From JAFGRR01 sp964563855 (GTDB lineage Bacteria; Planctomycetota; Phycisphaerae; UBA1845; Fen-1342), in contig CAZLYU010000009.1 of the NCBI GenBank assembly GCA_964563855.1, positions 1 through 64,000 of the forward strand: a stretch of DNA of 64,000 nucleotides, read 5' to 3'. Shown in pieces: positions 43,936-52,543 of the stretch. The first letter of the stretch is position 1. Each line of letters opens with the position of its first letter. Below the pieces are notes generated by a model that was not told where the DNA came from, made no database searches, and saw only the letters and a program-made list of their open reading frames with translations. The position numbers were made by a program, and so were the translations under genes.

Positions 43936-44844
43936 TCAGCCTTTGATGCCGGTCGTGGCGATGCCTTCGATGAATGTGCGTTGGCTGAGTATGAACAGGA
44001 CGAGCAGCGGCGCGGTGACGAGCGTGCAGGCCGCCATGAGCAAGTTCCAGGGCGTACCGCCGTGCTGCGCCTGGTAGAACTGCAGCCCGATGGCGAGCGT
44101 GAAGTTGTCCGGGTGGTTGAGAAAGACGAGCGGTCCGACGAAATCGTTCCAGACAAACATGGAGTGGAACAGCGCGACGACGACGAGTGCGGGGCGCGAG
44201 AGAGGCACGACGATGCGCCAGAAGATGCCCCAGTGAGTGAGCCCATCGATGCGGGCCGCCTCGGAGAGGTCGTTCGGCAGCTGCATAAAGAATTGCCGCA
44301 ACAGAAAGATGTTGAACGCGTTGCCGAACAGCGCCGGCGCCCAGAGCGGGGCGAGCGTTCCGATCAGCCCGAGCCATTTGAACAGGAAGTAGGTGGGAAT
44401 CATGATCGCGGGGAAGGGGATCATCATGGTGGCGAGCACCACGGCGAAGACGGCGTCGCGCCCCGGCCAGCGGATGCGCGAGAAGCCGTAGGCGGCGATC
44501 GCGCTGGCGAAAACCATGCCGCCGACGCTGAGCAGCGCGACGATGAGCGTGTTGCGCAGATAGAGGACGAAGTGCACGTTGTCGCTGGTGAGCACCCCTT
44601 CGTAGCCGACGCGTTCGGCCCCGTCTTCGGCGACGATCTTGGGTCGGCCGGCGTAGTAGTTTTGGTAGGCGTAAAGGGGGATGCGCGTCGCGTCGTCGGG
44701 CAGCAACTGGAAGGCGCCCGTGGTGATTTCTTCCTGCGGCTTGACGCTGGTGCTGACCATCCAAAACAGCGGCGCGACCCAGGCGATCGAGACGACCGCC
44801 AACAGCGCCACGCGCCACCACACACCCGCGTGGGTAGGCCTCAT
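43936..44844 (-). CDS. ABC sugar transporter permease, MalG type
   Basis: 302 residues. Six helices; the EAA loop is LSEAARIDGLTHWGIFWRIV followed by VPLSRPALV, the site that docks on the ABC ATPase. C-terminus TFIEGIATTGIKG is typical of MalG/UgpE-type carbohydrate permeases. Overlaps the MalF-type gene by four bases (ATGA), showing coupling. Moves glucan oligosaccharides delivered by the binding protein at 45779. No ATPase gene is in the operon, so a shared MalK/MsmK-type ATPase elsewhere is expected. Confidence 0.94.
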   Translation of the reverse strand: MRPTHAGVWWRVALLAVVSIAWVAPLFWMVSTSVKPQEEITTGAFQLLPDDATRIPLYAYQNYYAGRPKIVAEDGAERVGYEGVLTSDNVHFVLYLRNTLIVALLSVGGMVFASAIAAYGFSRIRWPGRDAVFAVVLATMMIPFPAIMIPTYFLFKWLGLIGTLAPLWAPALFGNAFNIFLLRQFFMQLPNDLSEAARIDGLTHWGIFWRIVVPLSRPALVVVALFHSMFVWNDFVGPLVFLNHPDNFTLAIGLQFYQAQHGGTPWNLLMAACTLVTAPLLVLFILSQRTFIEGIATTGIKG

Positions 44845-45782
44845 CGCGCGCCTCCCTGGTAGTGCACCAGACGCTTGCTGAGCTGGAACGCGACGACCGT
44901 AAGGCTGAGGATGATGAGCAACTGCACCCAGCTCAGCAGCGAAGCGTACCCGAAGCGTTGCGAGGTGAACGCCTCATCGTAGAGGTACATCGAATAGAAG
45001 TATGCGTTTCGACCCGGGCCGCCGCCCGGAATCATGATCTGGGGAATCGCGAACACCTGCCAAACGAAAATGACGCCCATCACGATGTTGTAAAAGATGG
45101 TCGGCGAGATCATCGGCAGCGTCACGTTCGTAAGGCGCTGCCATGGCGTCGCGCCGTCGACATGGGCGGCTTCGTAGAGCGTGGTCGGTACGTCCTGCAA
45201 GCCGGCGAGGTAGATCACGACCGGGTGTCCGATGGGCCACAAACTCAGCAGGATCATCGCCGGCATGGTGTAGCGCGCGTCGCCGAGCCAGTTGGGCGGG
45301 TCGGCGCTGAAGATCGCGAACACGGGCGAGAGAAGCATGTTCACGAGGCCGTACTGCGCGTTGAACATCCACATCCAGATCATCGCCGTTGCGACCATCG
45401 GTACGAGCGTGGGTACGAAGATCAGCGCCCGCCACAGCGTGCGCCCCGGAATGGGGGCGTTCAGCGCGATCGCGAACGCGATGGCCAGGACCGAGCCGAT
45501 CGGCAGCGAAAACGCCGCATAGATCGCGGTGTTGGCGAGCACGGTCCAAAACAACTCGTCGGTGACTAGCCGGTTGATGTTCTCGGCCCCGGTCCAGACG
45601 GGCGGGCGAATGCCGTCGAAGTCGCAGAAGCTGAGGTAAGCCGACATGCAGACCGGCAGCAACATGAACACGACGAAGCCGAAGATCCACGGCGAGACCC
45701 AAAGCAAGCCGATGTGCAGTCCGTGCCCGTCGACTGACGTCCGGCGCGCCCCGGCTCTTGGCTCACGATGCTGACCGGTCAC
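44841..45782 (-). CDS. ABC sugar transporter permease, MalF type
   Basis: 313 residues. WVSPWIFGFVVFMLLPVCMS as first helix; LIFVPTLVPMVATAMIWMWM; EAA loop TTLYEAAHVDGATPWQRLTN then VTLPMISPTIFYN. MalF/UgpA-type permease of the CUT1 carbohydrate family, partner of the permease at 43936. Overlaps both neighbours by four bases, so the three ABC genes are translationally coupled. Confidence 0.94.
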   Translation of the reverse strand: MTGQHREPRAGARRTSVDGHGLHIGLLWVSPWIFGFVVFMLLPVCMSAYLSFCDFDGIRPPVWTGAENINRLVTDELFWTVLANTAIYAAFSLPIGSVLAIAFAIALNAPIPGRTLWRALIFVPTLVPMVATAMIWMWMFNAQYGLVNMLLSPVFAIFSADPPNWLGDARYTMPAMILLSLWPIGHPVVIYLAGLQDVPTTLYEAAHVDGATPWQRLTNVTLPMISPTIFYNIVMGVIFVWQVFAIPQIMIPGGGPGRNAYFYSMYLYDEAFTSQRFGYASLLSWVQLLIILSLTVVAFQLSKRLVHYQGGAR

Positions 45783-47260
45783 GGGTAGGTTCCCCCGTGG
45801 CGGGCCTGCGCGCGGCGGGCGAGTTCGGTCAGATGCTCGACGCGTTGGTGTAGCTGCGCGAGGCGCGTCTGCGGGTCCTGACCGCCGTGCCAGATGTCGA
45901 TGTACGCGGTCTGGATGGCTTGCTGCAGTTCGAACCAGTTCGGCAAGGCGGGGTCGGTGACGGCGGTCTCGACCCGCGCGAGCTGTTCGTGCATTTCAAT
46001 CGCCGGGTTGGGATGCGTGGCGATGAATTCTTCCGACGGATTTTGCAGGGGCCCGTTTTTGTAGTGCACCCAGCAGATCCACTCGATGGGGCGCAGCGGC
46101 GGCATGGGCTTGCGCACTTGCTCGCCGTCGACCTCGATCTCGTAATAGTCGAAGCCGAAGTGTTCGCCTTCCTTTCTGGAGGGCACGCGAATCGGGGGTG
46201 AGGTGTACAGCCACTCGATGAAGGTCCAGGCGGCCTCGGGCTCGCGGGCGTCTTTGGGGATGACCAGCACATCCTGACCGACGTAGCTGCGCACCTCACC
46301 GTCGACGGTGGGGTGGGGGGCGACGCCGAAGTCAATGTGCGGGGCGTAGCTGCGGATCATGTTGGCGAACCACGGACCCTGCCGCATCATCGCCACTTTG
46401 CCGATCATGAAGGGATTGTCGGGGGAGGCGAAGTTGGCGAGACCGCCTTCGAAGCGGCCGAGCGCATCGGGGCCCGCCATCTGGCGATAGCGCTGCACCC
46501 AGTCATACCCAGCCTGGAACTCGGGCGTGTCGATCTCCAGCAACCCGGTGGCGGGATCGGTGAGTGACGAGCCGTACCAGATCGGCCAGGTGTAGTAGTA
46601 CCAGCCGAAATTACCCGTATGACCAGGCAGATAACCGATCATCTCGATTTGATCGCGCTCGTTGCGACGCTGTAATACTTCGCTGTAGCGCAGCAATTCC
46701 TCGAGCGTACGCGGCGCGCGCTCCGGGTCGAGGCCGGCGGCGCGCAGGGGGGCGGCGTATTCGGCGAACAGGTCGCGGTTGAAGTACATCGCCAGCGACC
46801 ACGGCGTGAGTGGAAGGCCGTAGAGTTCGCCGTGGTAGGTGCATTGGTCGTAGTAGACGGGGATGATGGTTTCGCGATCGATGCCCGCTTGGTTGGCCTG
46901 TTCGGTCAGCCGGTGCAGGGCGCCCTTCGAGGCGAGCGTGACAATCGAGTTTGGCCAGAGACCGGCGAGGTCGGGCGGATCTCCTCCGGCGATCGCTACG
47001 AGGATCTTGAATTCGATCTGCGTCGTGGTGGAGTAATCGACATAGACGCCCGCCGTGCGTCCGCGAGTCTCGTTGAAGACGTCGATGAGGCGGCGCATGG
47101 CCTCGCCTTCGAAGTCGGTCCACTTCTCCCAATAGCGCACGACGACGCGGTCGGCCGGGGCATCGCTGCTGGAACGGGGGCCGAAGAGCACAAGTCCGAG
47201 CGCGGCTGCGATGAACGAGAAGACGACGACGAGGCGCACAGCGCCGAGTAACTTCGACAT
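45779..47260 (-). CDS. Extracellular sugar-binding protein of ABC transporter
   Basis: 493 residues. LGAVRLVVVFSFIAAALGLV is a signal peptide or membrane anchor. The mature protein has the CUT1 family pattern: VVVRYWEKWTDFEGEAMRRL, DVFNETRG, ILVAIAGGDPPDLAGLWPNS, LPLTPWSLAMYFNRDLFAEY, and late NPFMIGKVAMMRQGPWFANM. Captures oligosaccharides outside the membrane for the two permeases. Lies 21 bases after the GH17 gene stop. Confidence 0.93.
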   Translation of the reverse strand: MSKLLGAVRLVVVFSFIAAALGLVLFGPRSSSDAPADRVVVRYWEKWTDFEGEAMRRLIDVFNETRGRTAGVYVDYSTTTQIEFKILVAIAGGDPPDLAGLWPNSIVTLASKGALHRLTEQANQAGIDRETIIPVYYDQCTYHGELYGLPLTPWSLAMYFNRDLFAEYAAPLRAAGLDPERAPRTLEELLRYSEVLQRRNERDQIEMIGYLPGHTGNFGWYYYTWPIWYGSSLTDPATGLLEIDTPEFQAGYDWVQRYRQMAGPDALGRFEGGLANFASPDNPFMIGKVAMMRQGPWFANMIRSYAPHIDFGVAPHPTVDGEVRSYVGQDVLVIPKDAREPEAAWTFIEWLYTSPPIRVPSRKEGEHFGFDYYEIEVDGEQVRKPMPPLRPIEWICWVHYKNGPLQNPSEEFIATHPNPAIEMHEQLARVETAVTDPALPNWFELQQAIQTAYIDIWHGGQDPQTRLAQLHQRVEHLTELARRAQARHGGTYP

Positions 47261-47281
47261 GTCAACGACCCGTGCGCAGGC

Positions 47282-49726
47282 TCACTCAAAGCGGATGTCG
47301 TCCAGATACAGGGTGACCGGGTCGGGGTTCTGATCCCAGCTCGACGTCACGCCGAAGCCTTTGATGATGTGCGAGAGATCGGCGCCGGTGAGGTCAATGG
47401 TGTACTGCGTCCACTGCGCGTTCAGGTGCGCTGAGCGACCGGCGGGGTAGGCGAGCGAGTCGCCATGCAGCGCGTCGACGCCGCCGACGCCGAAGCGGAC
47501 GAGGGCGGGTTCGTCGGCGCGCGCGTAGAAGGTGACACGGGTGTAGCCGGTGAGATCGCGGCCCGCGCCCGCGGCGTCCGCCTCGGCGCCCCAGTTGTGC
47601 GGCGGGTGTAGCCAGGCGAGTCCCGACCAGCGGCAGGGCGGGCCGGCTTCGCAGTCGTTGGGGCCGGCGCCGTCGGTCGCCAGGTGCACGCGGATGCACG
47701 TGTCGCCAGCGTAAGGCCGATCGCGCCACTGCGTATCGAACGTGACGTCGCCGAGATCGCCGAGGCGGCCGCTGGGGGTGAAGGCGGGCGTTTCATCGCT
47801 CTCGCGGTAGACGTAGAGCGGGGCGCGTCGCGGGGTGGCTGAAGGGTCGTTGGCGGTGCGTTTCGCCGGCGCGACATCGAGCAGTTCGCGGGGGCCGTGC
47901 TCGAACAGGTGGCGGGCGAGCTGCTTCGGTTCACGTGTGGGCGTAAACACACCCCACTTGGTTTCGAAGGCGCGCCAATCTTTCCACGGCAGGTCGAACG
48001 CCTCGAAGTAGGCGAACACGACCGGCGACGCGGCGAGATCGCGGTAGTACGCGGCCTGCGCCGCTTCGGTGAATACCCCGGCCTCGTCGCCGTCGCTGGG
48101 AAGACCAACTTCCTTGAACCAGACGAAGCGCTCGGTTTCGCGGCGCAATTGCTGATACGCCCCGACCGTCCAGCGGACGGCGGCGTCGGGTTGCAGGCGG
48201 TGGTTGTAGACGGGGTGGGCGTTGGGAAAGACCCAGTCGCCGAGCGTCATCACGCGCGGATCGATGTAGTCGCCGCTCTCTTCCGTCGTGGTGACGGGCT
48301 TGTCGACGGCGTCGCGAACCTTGGCGATCGCCCACGCGATGTCGGCGTGGGAGTAGCGCCGCTCGAACCCCTCATTGCCGACGCACACGCCGACCACGAG
48401 CGGGTGTTTGGCGGCCGCGATGCCGGCGGCAACCTCGTCGTCAGACAGCGGGTTCCAGACGCCGATGATGACGCCCTTGAACCCTGCGTCGGCCGCGAGT
48501 TGCGGGAAGTCGGCGTCGAGTCCGCCGCCGCCGCCGTAGGTGATGAGGCCGTCGAACCCGGCGCGGCGGAGGAGCGTGAGGTCTTCGCGGATGCTCTCGT
48601 CGGGGGCGTTGTGGCCGGTGTCGGGGTTGGCGTTGGTCGGGAAGTAGGTGACCCACGCGAGTTTCCCGACGCGCTCGATCCATTCATCGTCGACGCCGAC
48701 GAGGTTGGGTAGGGCGGCGGCGGCGGGCTTGGGCTTACGGTTGGAGTAGTACAGACCCCAGTGCTTCTCGACCTCTTTGGGGTCGGGTCCGCCTTTCCAC
48801 TTTTCGTCGAACGCCTCGAAGATGAAGTTGATCACGCCGGCGCGGGTCGTCCAGGCCAGATAGTCGGCGACGAATTGCGTCTGTTCGCGCAGGCCGGCCG
48901 CGCCGCGAATCAGGCGCGCTTGCTCGCCATGGTCGGCGACCTGCGTCGCCCAGCCTGCCTCGCCGAGCACGAGCGGGTGCTTGGGGTAGCGTTTTTGCAG
49001 CTTCTCGAACTCGGCCTTGGTATAGGCGACGGCGTCGTCGAGCGTGCGGCCGCGCCACATGGCGTAAATGTGCGTGTGAATGAAGTCGACTTCGTTGCGG
49101 AACGGCTCGGCCGCGTCCGACTCCCAGAAGAGGCCGTCGTCGGCGGTGCTCACCGGGGCCTTGACCTTGCGCCGCACCTCGCGGAGGTAGTCGAGCAGGA
49201 TTCGCGGTTGGACGCGGTGAGCCGACCACTCCACCTGGGTTTCGTTGCCGACCGTCACCGCCCAGACGAGCTCGGGGAATTCGTTGGCGAGTTTGATGGC
49301 GTTGTCGATTTGCTGGCGGTTGGCGGCGCGGACCGTGTCCGACTGTCCGGTGATGACGCCGTTCGGGTCGCGGACCGCCTCGGGGTCGATCCACGCGCCG
49401 ACCATGACGCGCATGTCGAGCTTCTCACGACGAATGGTCTCGAGCACGTAGCGGGCCTCGTCGCCGGCGCCGTACATGCGCAGTAAGCGCCAGTGGCGGT
49501 GCATGATGCGGACGTCTTCGGCGACCTGCTCGCGGGTTGGGCCGGGGCCGTCGGGGCCTTGGCCGTCGCGATGGGGCCCATAGCAGACGGCGTTGCCGAT
49601 CCACTGTCCGTTGATTTCGGTTTCGAGAGGGCGCTGGTCGACTGGGGCGGCTGCGCTGTCGTTCGCGACGGCGAGCGTGAGCGCGGCAAGGAGCCAGCAC
49701 GCTTTCATTGAGGTGAGCATCTGCAT
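47282..49726 (-). CDS. Secreted protein with two tandem GH17-like modules and a C-terminal beta-sandwich
   Basis: 814 residues from ATG 49726; ATG 49708 is also possible and no clear ribosome site decides. The frame runs on to 50065 through the regulatory gap, which is not coding. Signal peptide MKACWLLAALTLAVANDSAA. Module 1 (about 40-335): AVTVGNETQVEW with N161-E162 as acid/base and VLGEAGWATQ with E256 as nucleophile. Module 2 (about 354-612): GVCVGNEGFERR with N451-E452 and FKEVGLPSDGD with E539. These are the GH17 exo-beta-1,3-glucanase motifs (VGNE ... GExGxPS). Residues 630-814 form a carbohydrate-binding-like beta-sandwich (LTGYTRVTFYARADEPALVR ... VTLYLDDIRFE). Probably hydrolyses beta-1,3-glucan outside the cell. 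First gene of the operon. Confidence 0.82.
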   Translation of the reverse strand: MQMLTSMKACWLLAALTLAVANDSAAAPVDQRPLETEINGQWIGNAVCYGPHRDGQGPDGPGPTREQVAEDVRIMHRHWRLLRMYGAGDEARYVLETIRREKLDMRVMVGAWIDPEAVRDPNGVITGQSDTVRAANRQQIDNAIKLANEFPELVWAVTVGNETQVEWSAHRVQPRILLDYLREVRRKVKAPVSTADDGLFWESDAAEPFRNEVDFIHTHIYAMWRGRTLDDAVAYTKAEFEKLQKRYPKHPLVLGEAGWATQVADHGEQARLIRGAAGLREQTQFVADYLAWTTRAGVINFIFEAFDEKWKGGPDPKEVEKHWGLYYSNRKPKPAAAALPNLVGVDDEWIERVGKLAWVTYFPTNANPDTGHNAPDESIREDLTLLRRAGFDGLITYGGGGGLDADFPQLAADAGFKGVIIGVWNPLSDDEVAAGIAAAKHPLVVGVCVGNEGFERRYSHADIAWAIAKVRDAVDKPVTTTEESGDYIDPRVMTLGDWVFPNAHPVYNHRLQPDAAVRWTVGAYQQLRRETERFVWFKEVGLPSDGDEAGVFTEAAQAAYYRDLAASPVVFAYFEAFDLPWKDWRAFETKWGVFTPTREPKQLARHLFEHGPRELLDVAPAKRTANDPSATPRRAPLYVYRESDETPAFTPSGRLGDLGDVTFDTQWRDRPYAGDTCIRVHLATDGAGPNDCEAGPPCRWSGLAWLHPPHNWGAEADAAGAGRDLTGYTRVTFYARADEPALVRFGVGGVDALHGDSLAYPAGRSAHLNAQWTQYTIDLTGADLSHIIKGFGVTSSWDQNPDPVTLYLDDIRFE

Positions 49727-49745
49727 AAGAGCGGGACAGTAATGG

Positions 49746-49770
49746 TGCAACGTTTCATTCGCTAGCGAAT
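49746..49770. promoter_or_regulatory. Operator-like palindromes close to GH17 operon start
   Basis: TGCAACGTTTCA (49746-49757) is a near-palindrome with the central CG and TG...CA ends typical of LacI-family operators. It abuts ATTCGCTAGCGAAT (49757-49770), a perfect 14-bp palindrome. Both lie 20-44 bases before the GH17 start, where a bound repressor would block the operon. Confidence 0.55.
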
Positions 49771-49843
49771 TTCGGCGGCTGGGGACGCCCGCGCGGCGCC
49801 GCACGCGGCGGGTGGAATTGCGGCCGCGGGAGCGCGATTGCGC

Positions 49844-49855
49844 TGAAACTGTTTC
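49844..49855. promoter_or_regulatory. Operator-like site TGAAACTGTTTC
   Basis: Contains GAAAC-T-GTTTC, a perfect inverted repeat. The same 11 bases (TGAAACTGTTT) recur on the opposite strand at 50054-50064, close to the lacI start. Two copies of one sequence in a divergent gap next to a LacI gene suggest its binding sites. Confidence 0.5.
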
Positions 49856-50046
49856 TTCAGCCGACCTGCGAAAGCGTGAATATGTCGACCGGCGCCGATC
49901 GGGTTGCTCGTCCACCGCGTGTAAGCAGCAATATGCAAGTGGCTTAGCGGATTGTGCGTTGTGCGGCCGCGCGGCGCGCGCGGGAATCGTCGTGAAATCG
50001 GGCGTCCAGTCTTGTCGCGACGTTGCCGATGGCTTACACTGCAACA

Positions 50047-50067
50047 GTGTGGAAAACAGTTTCACAC
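50047..50067. promoter_or_regulatory. Operator-like site upstream of lacI gene
   Basis: Bounded by GTGTG (50047-50051) and CACAC (50063-50067), with GAAAACAGTTTC inside. Read on the minus strand it starts TGAAACTGTTTT, sharing 11 bases with the site at 49844. It ends 64 bases before the regulator start codon, suggesting autoregulation. Confidence 0.5.
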
Positions 50068-50131
50068 GCTGCTCGCAGCCTTAGCGGCGAACAGTCACCT
50101 CTGCAGCGCAAAACAGATAGGAAGCCCGCGC

Positions 50132-51190
50132 ATGTCATCCGTCCGGGCCATCGCCAAGCAAGCTGGCGTCTCCATCACGACCGTCTCCCGTGTCCTCAAC
50201 AATGGGCCGTCAGTCAATCCCCGCACGCGAGAGCGTGTGTTGCGCGTCGCGAACCGTTTCGGATATCAGTCGACCGTCGGCAAGCGCGTCACGACCCATA
50301 TCGGGCTCTGCTATCTGCGCTCCGTTACGATTTCGGACCCCTTTGACGCCACGGTCGTCGGCGGGATTGCTCGCGGGTGCGACGAGTGCAAGTTCGATCT
50401 CGTGGTGCTCAATCTGCAGCGCGACAAGGAGCCGGGTGAAAGCTATACGCAGTTCTTCCGCCGCAAGGGTGTTCGCGGCGTGATTCTGCGTACGACGGCC
50501 GATACGCGCTCAATGTGTGAAGCGATTGCCGACGAAGGTGTAGCGCACGTCGTGATCAGCGATCGATTCGATCAGCCGAATGTGAACTTCATCGACTGCG
50601 ATTCGCGGTCCGATGCGCAGCGGGCGATCGACTATCTGCTCTCGCTGGGGCACGAGCGCATCGGCTTCTCGATGCACAACACGCAAGATCGCGACCACCT
50701 CGACCGTTTGGACGGCTACCAGGCCGCGCTGGCGGCTCGCGGCATCGCCTTTGACGATCAGTTGATCTTTCGGCATCCGTACACCACGGAAGGCGGCGCC
50801 GCCGCGATGAACATGGCGATCAGCATGCGTCCGCGGCCGACGGCGATCTTTTTCGCCGACCCGATGACCGCCGTCGGCGCCGTCAAACGCGCGGCCGAAC
50901 TTGGCGCGCGGATTCCCGAAGACTTCTCAATCGTCGGATTCGACGACACCGATGCGCGACACGCTGTCCACCCGACCTTGACGGCGGTGTGCCAAGACGC
51001 TGCGCGGCTCGGCTACGAAGCGGCTTTGTGGCTGACGCGTTCGCTCAGCCAGAAAGATGTTGCGCCGTTGCGCAAGACCATACCCACGTTCTTTGAAGTC
51101 AATCAGTCGACGGCGCCGCCGCCGGGGGCGGATCGCGCCGCGTTAACCCCTTTCGCCGCGATCCCCTTAGCGAACACCGTGAGGCCATAA
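50132..51190 (+). CDS. LacI-family transcriptional regulator
   Basis: 352 residues from ATG 50132, with AGGAAG upstream. N-terminal helix-turn-helix and hinge: SSVRAIAKQAGVSITTVSRV then LNNGPSVNPRTRERVL. Sugar-binding core: HIGLCYLRSVTISDPFDATV, DLVVLNLQRDK, YLLSLGHERIGFSMHN, FSIVGFDDTDARHAVHPTLT. Divergent from the GH17-ABC-GH94 operon and followed two bases later by the prepilin-type gene. Likely represses the glucan genes on both sides until an oligosaccharide binds. Candidate operators are in the gap upstream. Confidence 0.93.
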   Translation: MSSVRAIAKQAGVSITTVSRVLNNGPSVNPRTRERVLRVANRFGYQSTVGKRVTTHIGLCYLRSVTISDPFDATVVGGIARGCDECKFDLVVLNLQRDKEPGESYTQFFRRKGVRGVILRTTADTRSMCEAIADEGVAHVVISDRFDQPNVNFIDCDSRSDAQRAIDYLLSLGHERIGFSMHNTQDRDHLDRLDGYQAALAARGIAFDDQLIFRHPYTTEGGAAAMNMAISMRPRPTAIFFADPMTAVGAVKRAAELGARIPEDFSIVGFDDTDARHAVHPTLTAVCQDAARLGYEAALWLTRSLSQKDVAPLRKTIPTFFEVNQSTAPPPGADRAALTPFAAIPLANTVRP

Positions 51191-51192
51191 CC

Positions 51193-52287
51193 ATGTCATC
51201 AGTGCTCCGCCAACAATCCGGCCAACGTCGGCCAGCGTTCACCTTGATTGAGCTGCTCGTCGTGGTCGCCATTATCGCCCTCCTGATTTCCATCCTCTTG
51301 CCATCTTTGCAGCGTGCACGTGAACAGGCCCGGCTGATGGTCTGTTTGTCGAACATGCGGGCCAGCGGGCAGTCGCACTTCATCATCGGCGAAGAGCTGG
51401 GCGGACGGTTGCAGTTGATCGCCAATGAAGAGAATCAGATCCTCGTCGATCCGTCTAAGTCGAAGTATAAGTACACCCCGAACGAGGAGCTCATGAGCTG
51501 GCCCGTCGCGCTGGCGCAGGCCGCGGGGATGGATCTCGATGACAACTGGGATTGGGGCATTCGCGAAACCAATCTTGAGACCGCCGAAAATCGCCGGGAC
51601 GATATGTCGGACGACGTCGACTTTCTGCTGTGCCCCAGCGACAAGGTGGGTGTCGCAACGCCGTTCTACCCGCGGGGAGAGCAGCTGAATGCGGGTGTGC
51701 CGCCCGAGAAAGACGCGACTGGCGGGGGCGGCGAGGTGGAGTATTGGGGACGGCTGAGCTTCGGCATCAATGAAGACATTGTTGGGGCGGACCTGGGTGA
51801 GTCCTCGATTCCTGGCGCCGCTGGAAATGTTCCCGGCTGCTGGCGGTCGGCGTATCTGAGCAATGGCACCTGCGTCGAATGCTTCGGCGAGTTCACATCG
51901 CCGCCAACCTTCCCGTGCGCCAACGACGGCCGCCGCCTGCAGGGGGACATGAGCAAGATTTACCTGGCAAGCGATGTGGTGCTGATGGCGGATGTTGGCG
52001 CCAACCGCGACGACGTCGCCGGCAACGAGTGGCGGTTCGCCGCCTTGCTGCTCAGTGCGCGAACCACCGGACCGTACCTGGGCGATTTCCAGGAGACTCA
52101 CGGTCGGCTGCCGCTCGATCGGCACTCCGGCGGTCGGATCAACACGCTGATGGCCGATATGAGTGGTCAGACGGTGAAGGCGGACGGCGGCGTCATTGAC
52201 GCCGAACCGCTCGATGGGAACGCGATCTACTTCGGTCCGCGCATCCGCGTTTCGCCGTACGTGGCTGCCGAGTGTGACGGATTCTAA
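51193..52287 (+). CDS. Prepilin-type N-terminal cleavage/methylation protein
   Basis: 364 residues from ATG 51193, with GAGG eight bases upstream and two bases after the lacI stop. PAFTLIELLVVVAIIALLIS then ILLPSLQRAREQARLMVCLS is the full prepilin/pseudopilin helix. The C-terminal part has DRHSGGRINTLMADMSGQTV, the H-x-G-G-x-N-x-L-x-A-D motif found in the abundant planctomycete pseudopilin-like proteins. Residues between are variable with several Cys (VPGCWRSAYLSNGTCVECF). Its place inside the glucan locus, co-transcribed with the regulator, suggests a role in the surface machinery that handles the polysaccharide. Confidence 0.9.
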   Translation: MSSVLRQQSGQRRPAFTLIELLVVVAIIALLISILLPSLQRAREQARLMVCLSNMRASGQSHFIIGEELGGRLQLIANEENQILVDPSKSKYKYTPNEELMSWPVALAQAAGMDLDDNWDWGIRETNLETAENRRDDMSDDVDFLLCPSDKVGVATPFYPRGEQLNAGVPPEKDATGGGGEVEYWGRLSFGINEDIVGADLGESSIPGAAGNVPGCWRSAYLSNGTCVECFGEFTSPPTFPCANDGRRLQGDMSKIYLASDVVLMADVGANRDDVAGNEWRFAALLLSARTTGPYLGDFQETHGRLPLDRHSGGRINTLMADMSGQTVKADGGVIDAEPLDGNAIYFGPRIRVSPYVAAECDGF

Positions 52288-52336
52288 AGTAACTAGGCCG
52301 CGGCGCCCTTGGATTCGGGCGCCACGCGCAAGTTCG

Positions 52337-52359
52337 GCCGGCCGCTGGTTGCGGCCGGC
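52337..52359 (+). terminator. Strong hairpin between prepilin and repeat-protein genes
   Basis: GCCGGCCGC (52337-52345), loop TGGTT, GCGGCCGGC (52351-52359): perfect 9-bp all-GC stem 50 bases after the prepilin stop. No T-run, so it could also be a processing or attenuating element. The rest of 52288-52543 shows no gene. Confidence 0.5.
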
Positions 52360-52543
52360 GCAAGTGAGGTGGAAAGGTGGCGAGTTTGTACGAATCCGAA
52401 CCGGCTCGGGGCCGGCGTTTCGTGATCGTGCCGCCTTCTGGCATGTCCAATCGTTTCGCCGCGCAGCATCTGCTCGCAGGTTGCGCGCACCGTCGCGGCT
52501 CTGAGCCGACGACGCAAGTCCACGACCGTGAGGAGTCTTTCAA

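Larger units (their letters stand above)
49727..50131. promoter_or_regulatory. Divergent regulatory gap between GH17 operon and lacI gene
   Basis: 405 bases with no gene, although open frames cross it on both strands. It contains four operator-like elements listed separately (49746-49757, 49757-49770, 49844-49855, 50047-50067). No convincing -35/-10 pair was recognised for either direction. GCTTACACTGC near 50033 is only a weak candidate. Confidence 0.7.

Noticed and set aside
43895..44821. N-terminal extension of the GH94-like gene giving a 1,357-codon frame
   Set aside because: The extra part is Arg/Ala/His-rich, lies antiframe within the permease gene and lacks any family similarity; the domain begins at ATG 43894.
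49727..50065. Extension of the GH17 frame by 113 codons through the regulatory gap
   Set aside because: It would place a normal signal peptide in the middle of the protein and cover the operator-like palindromes.
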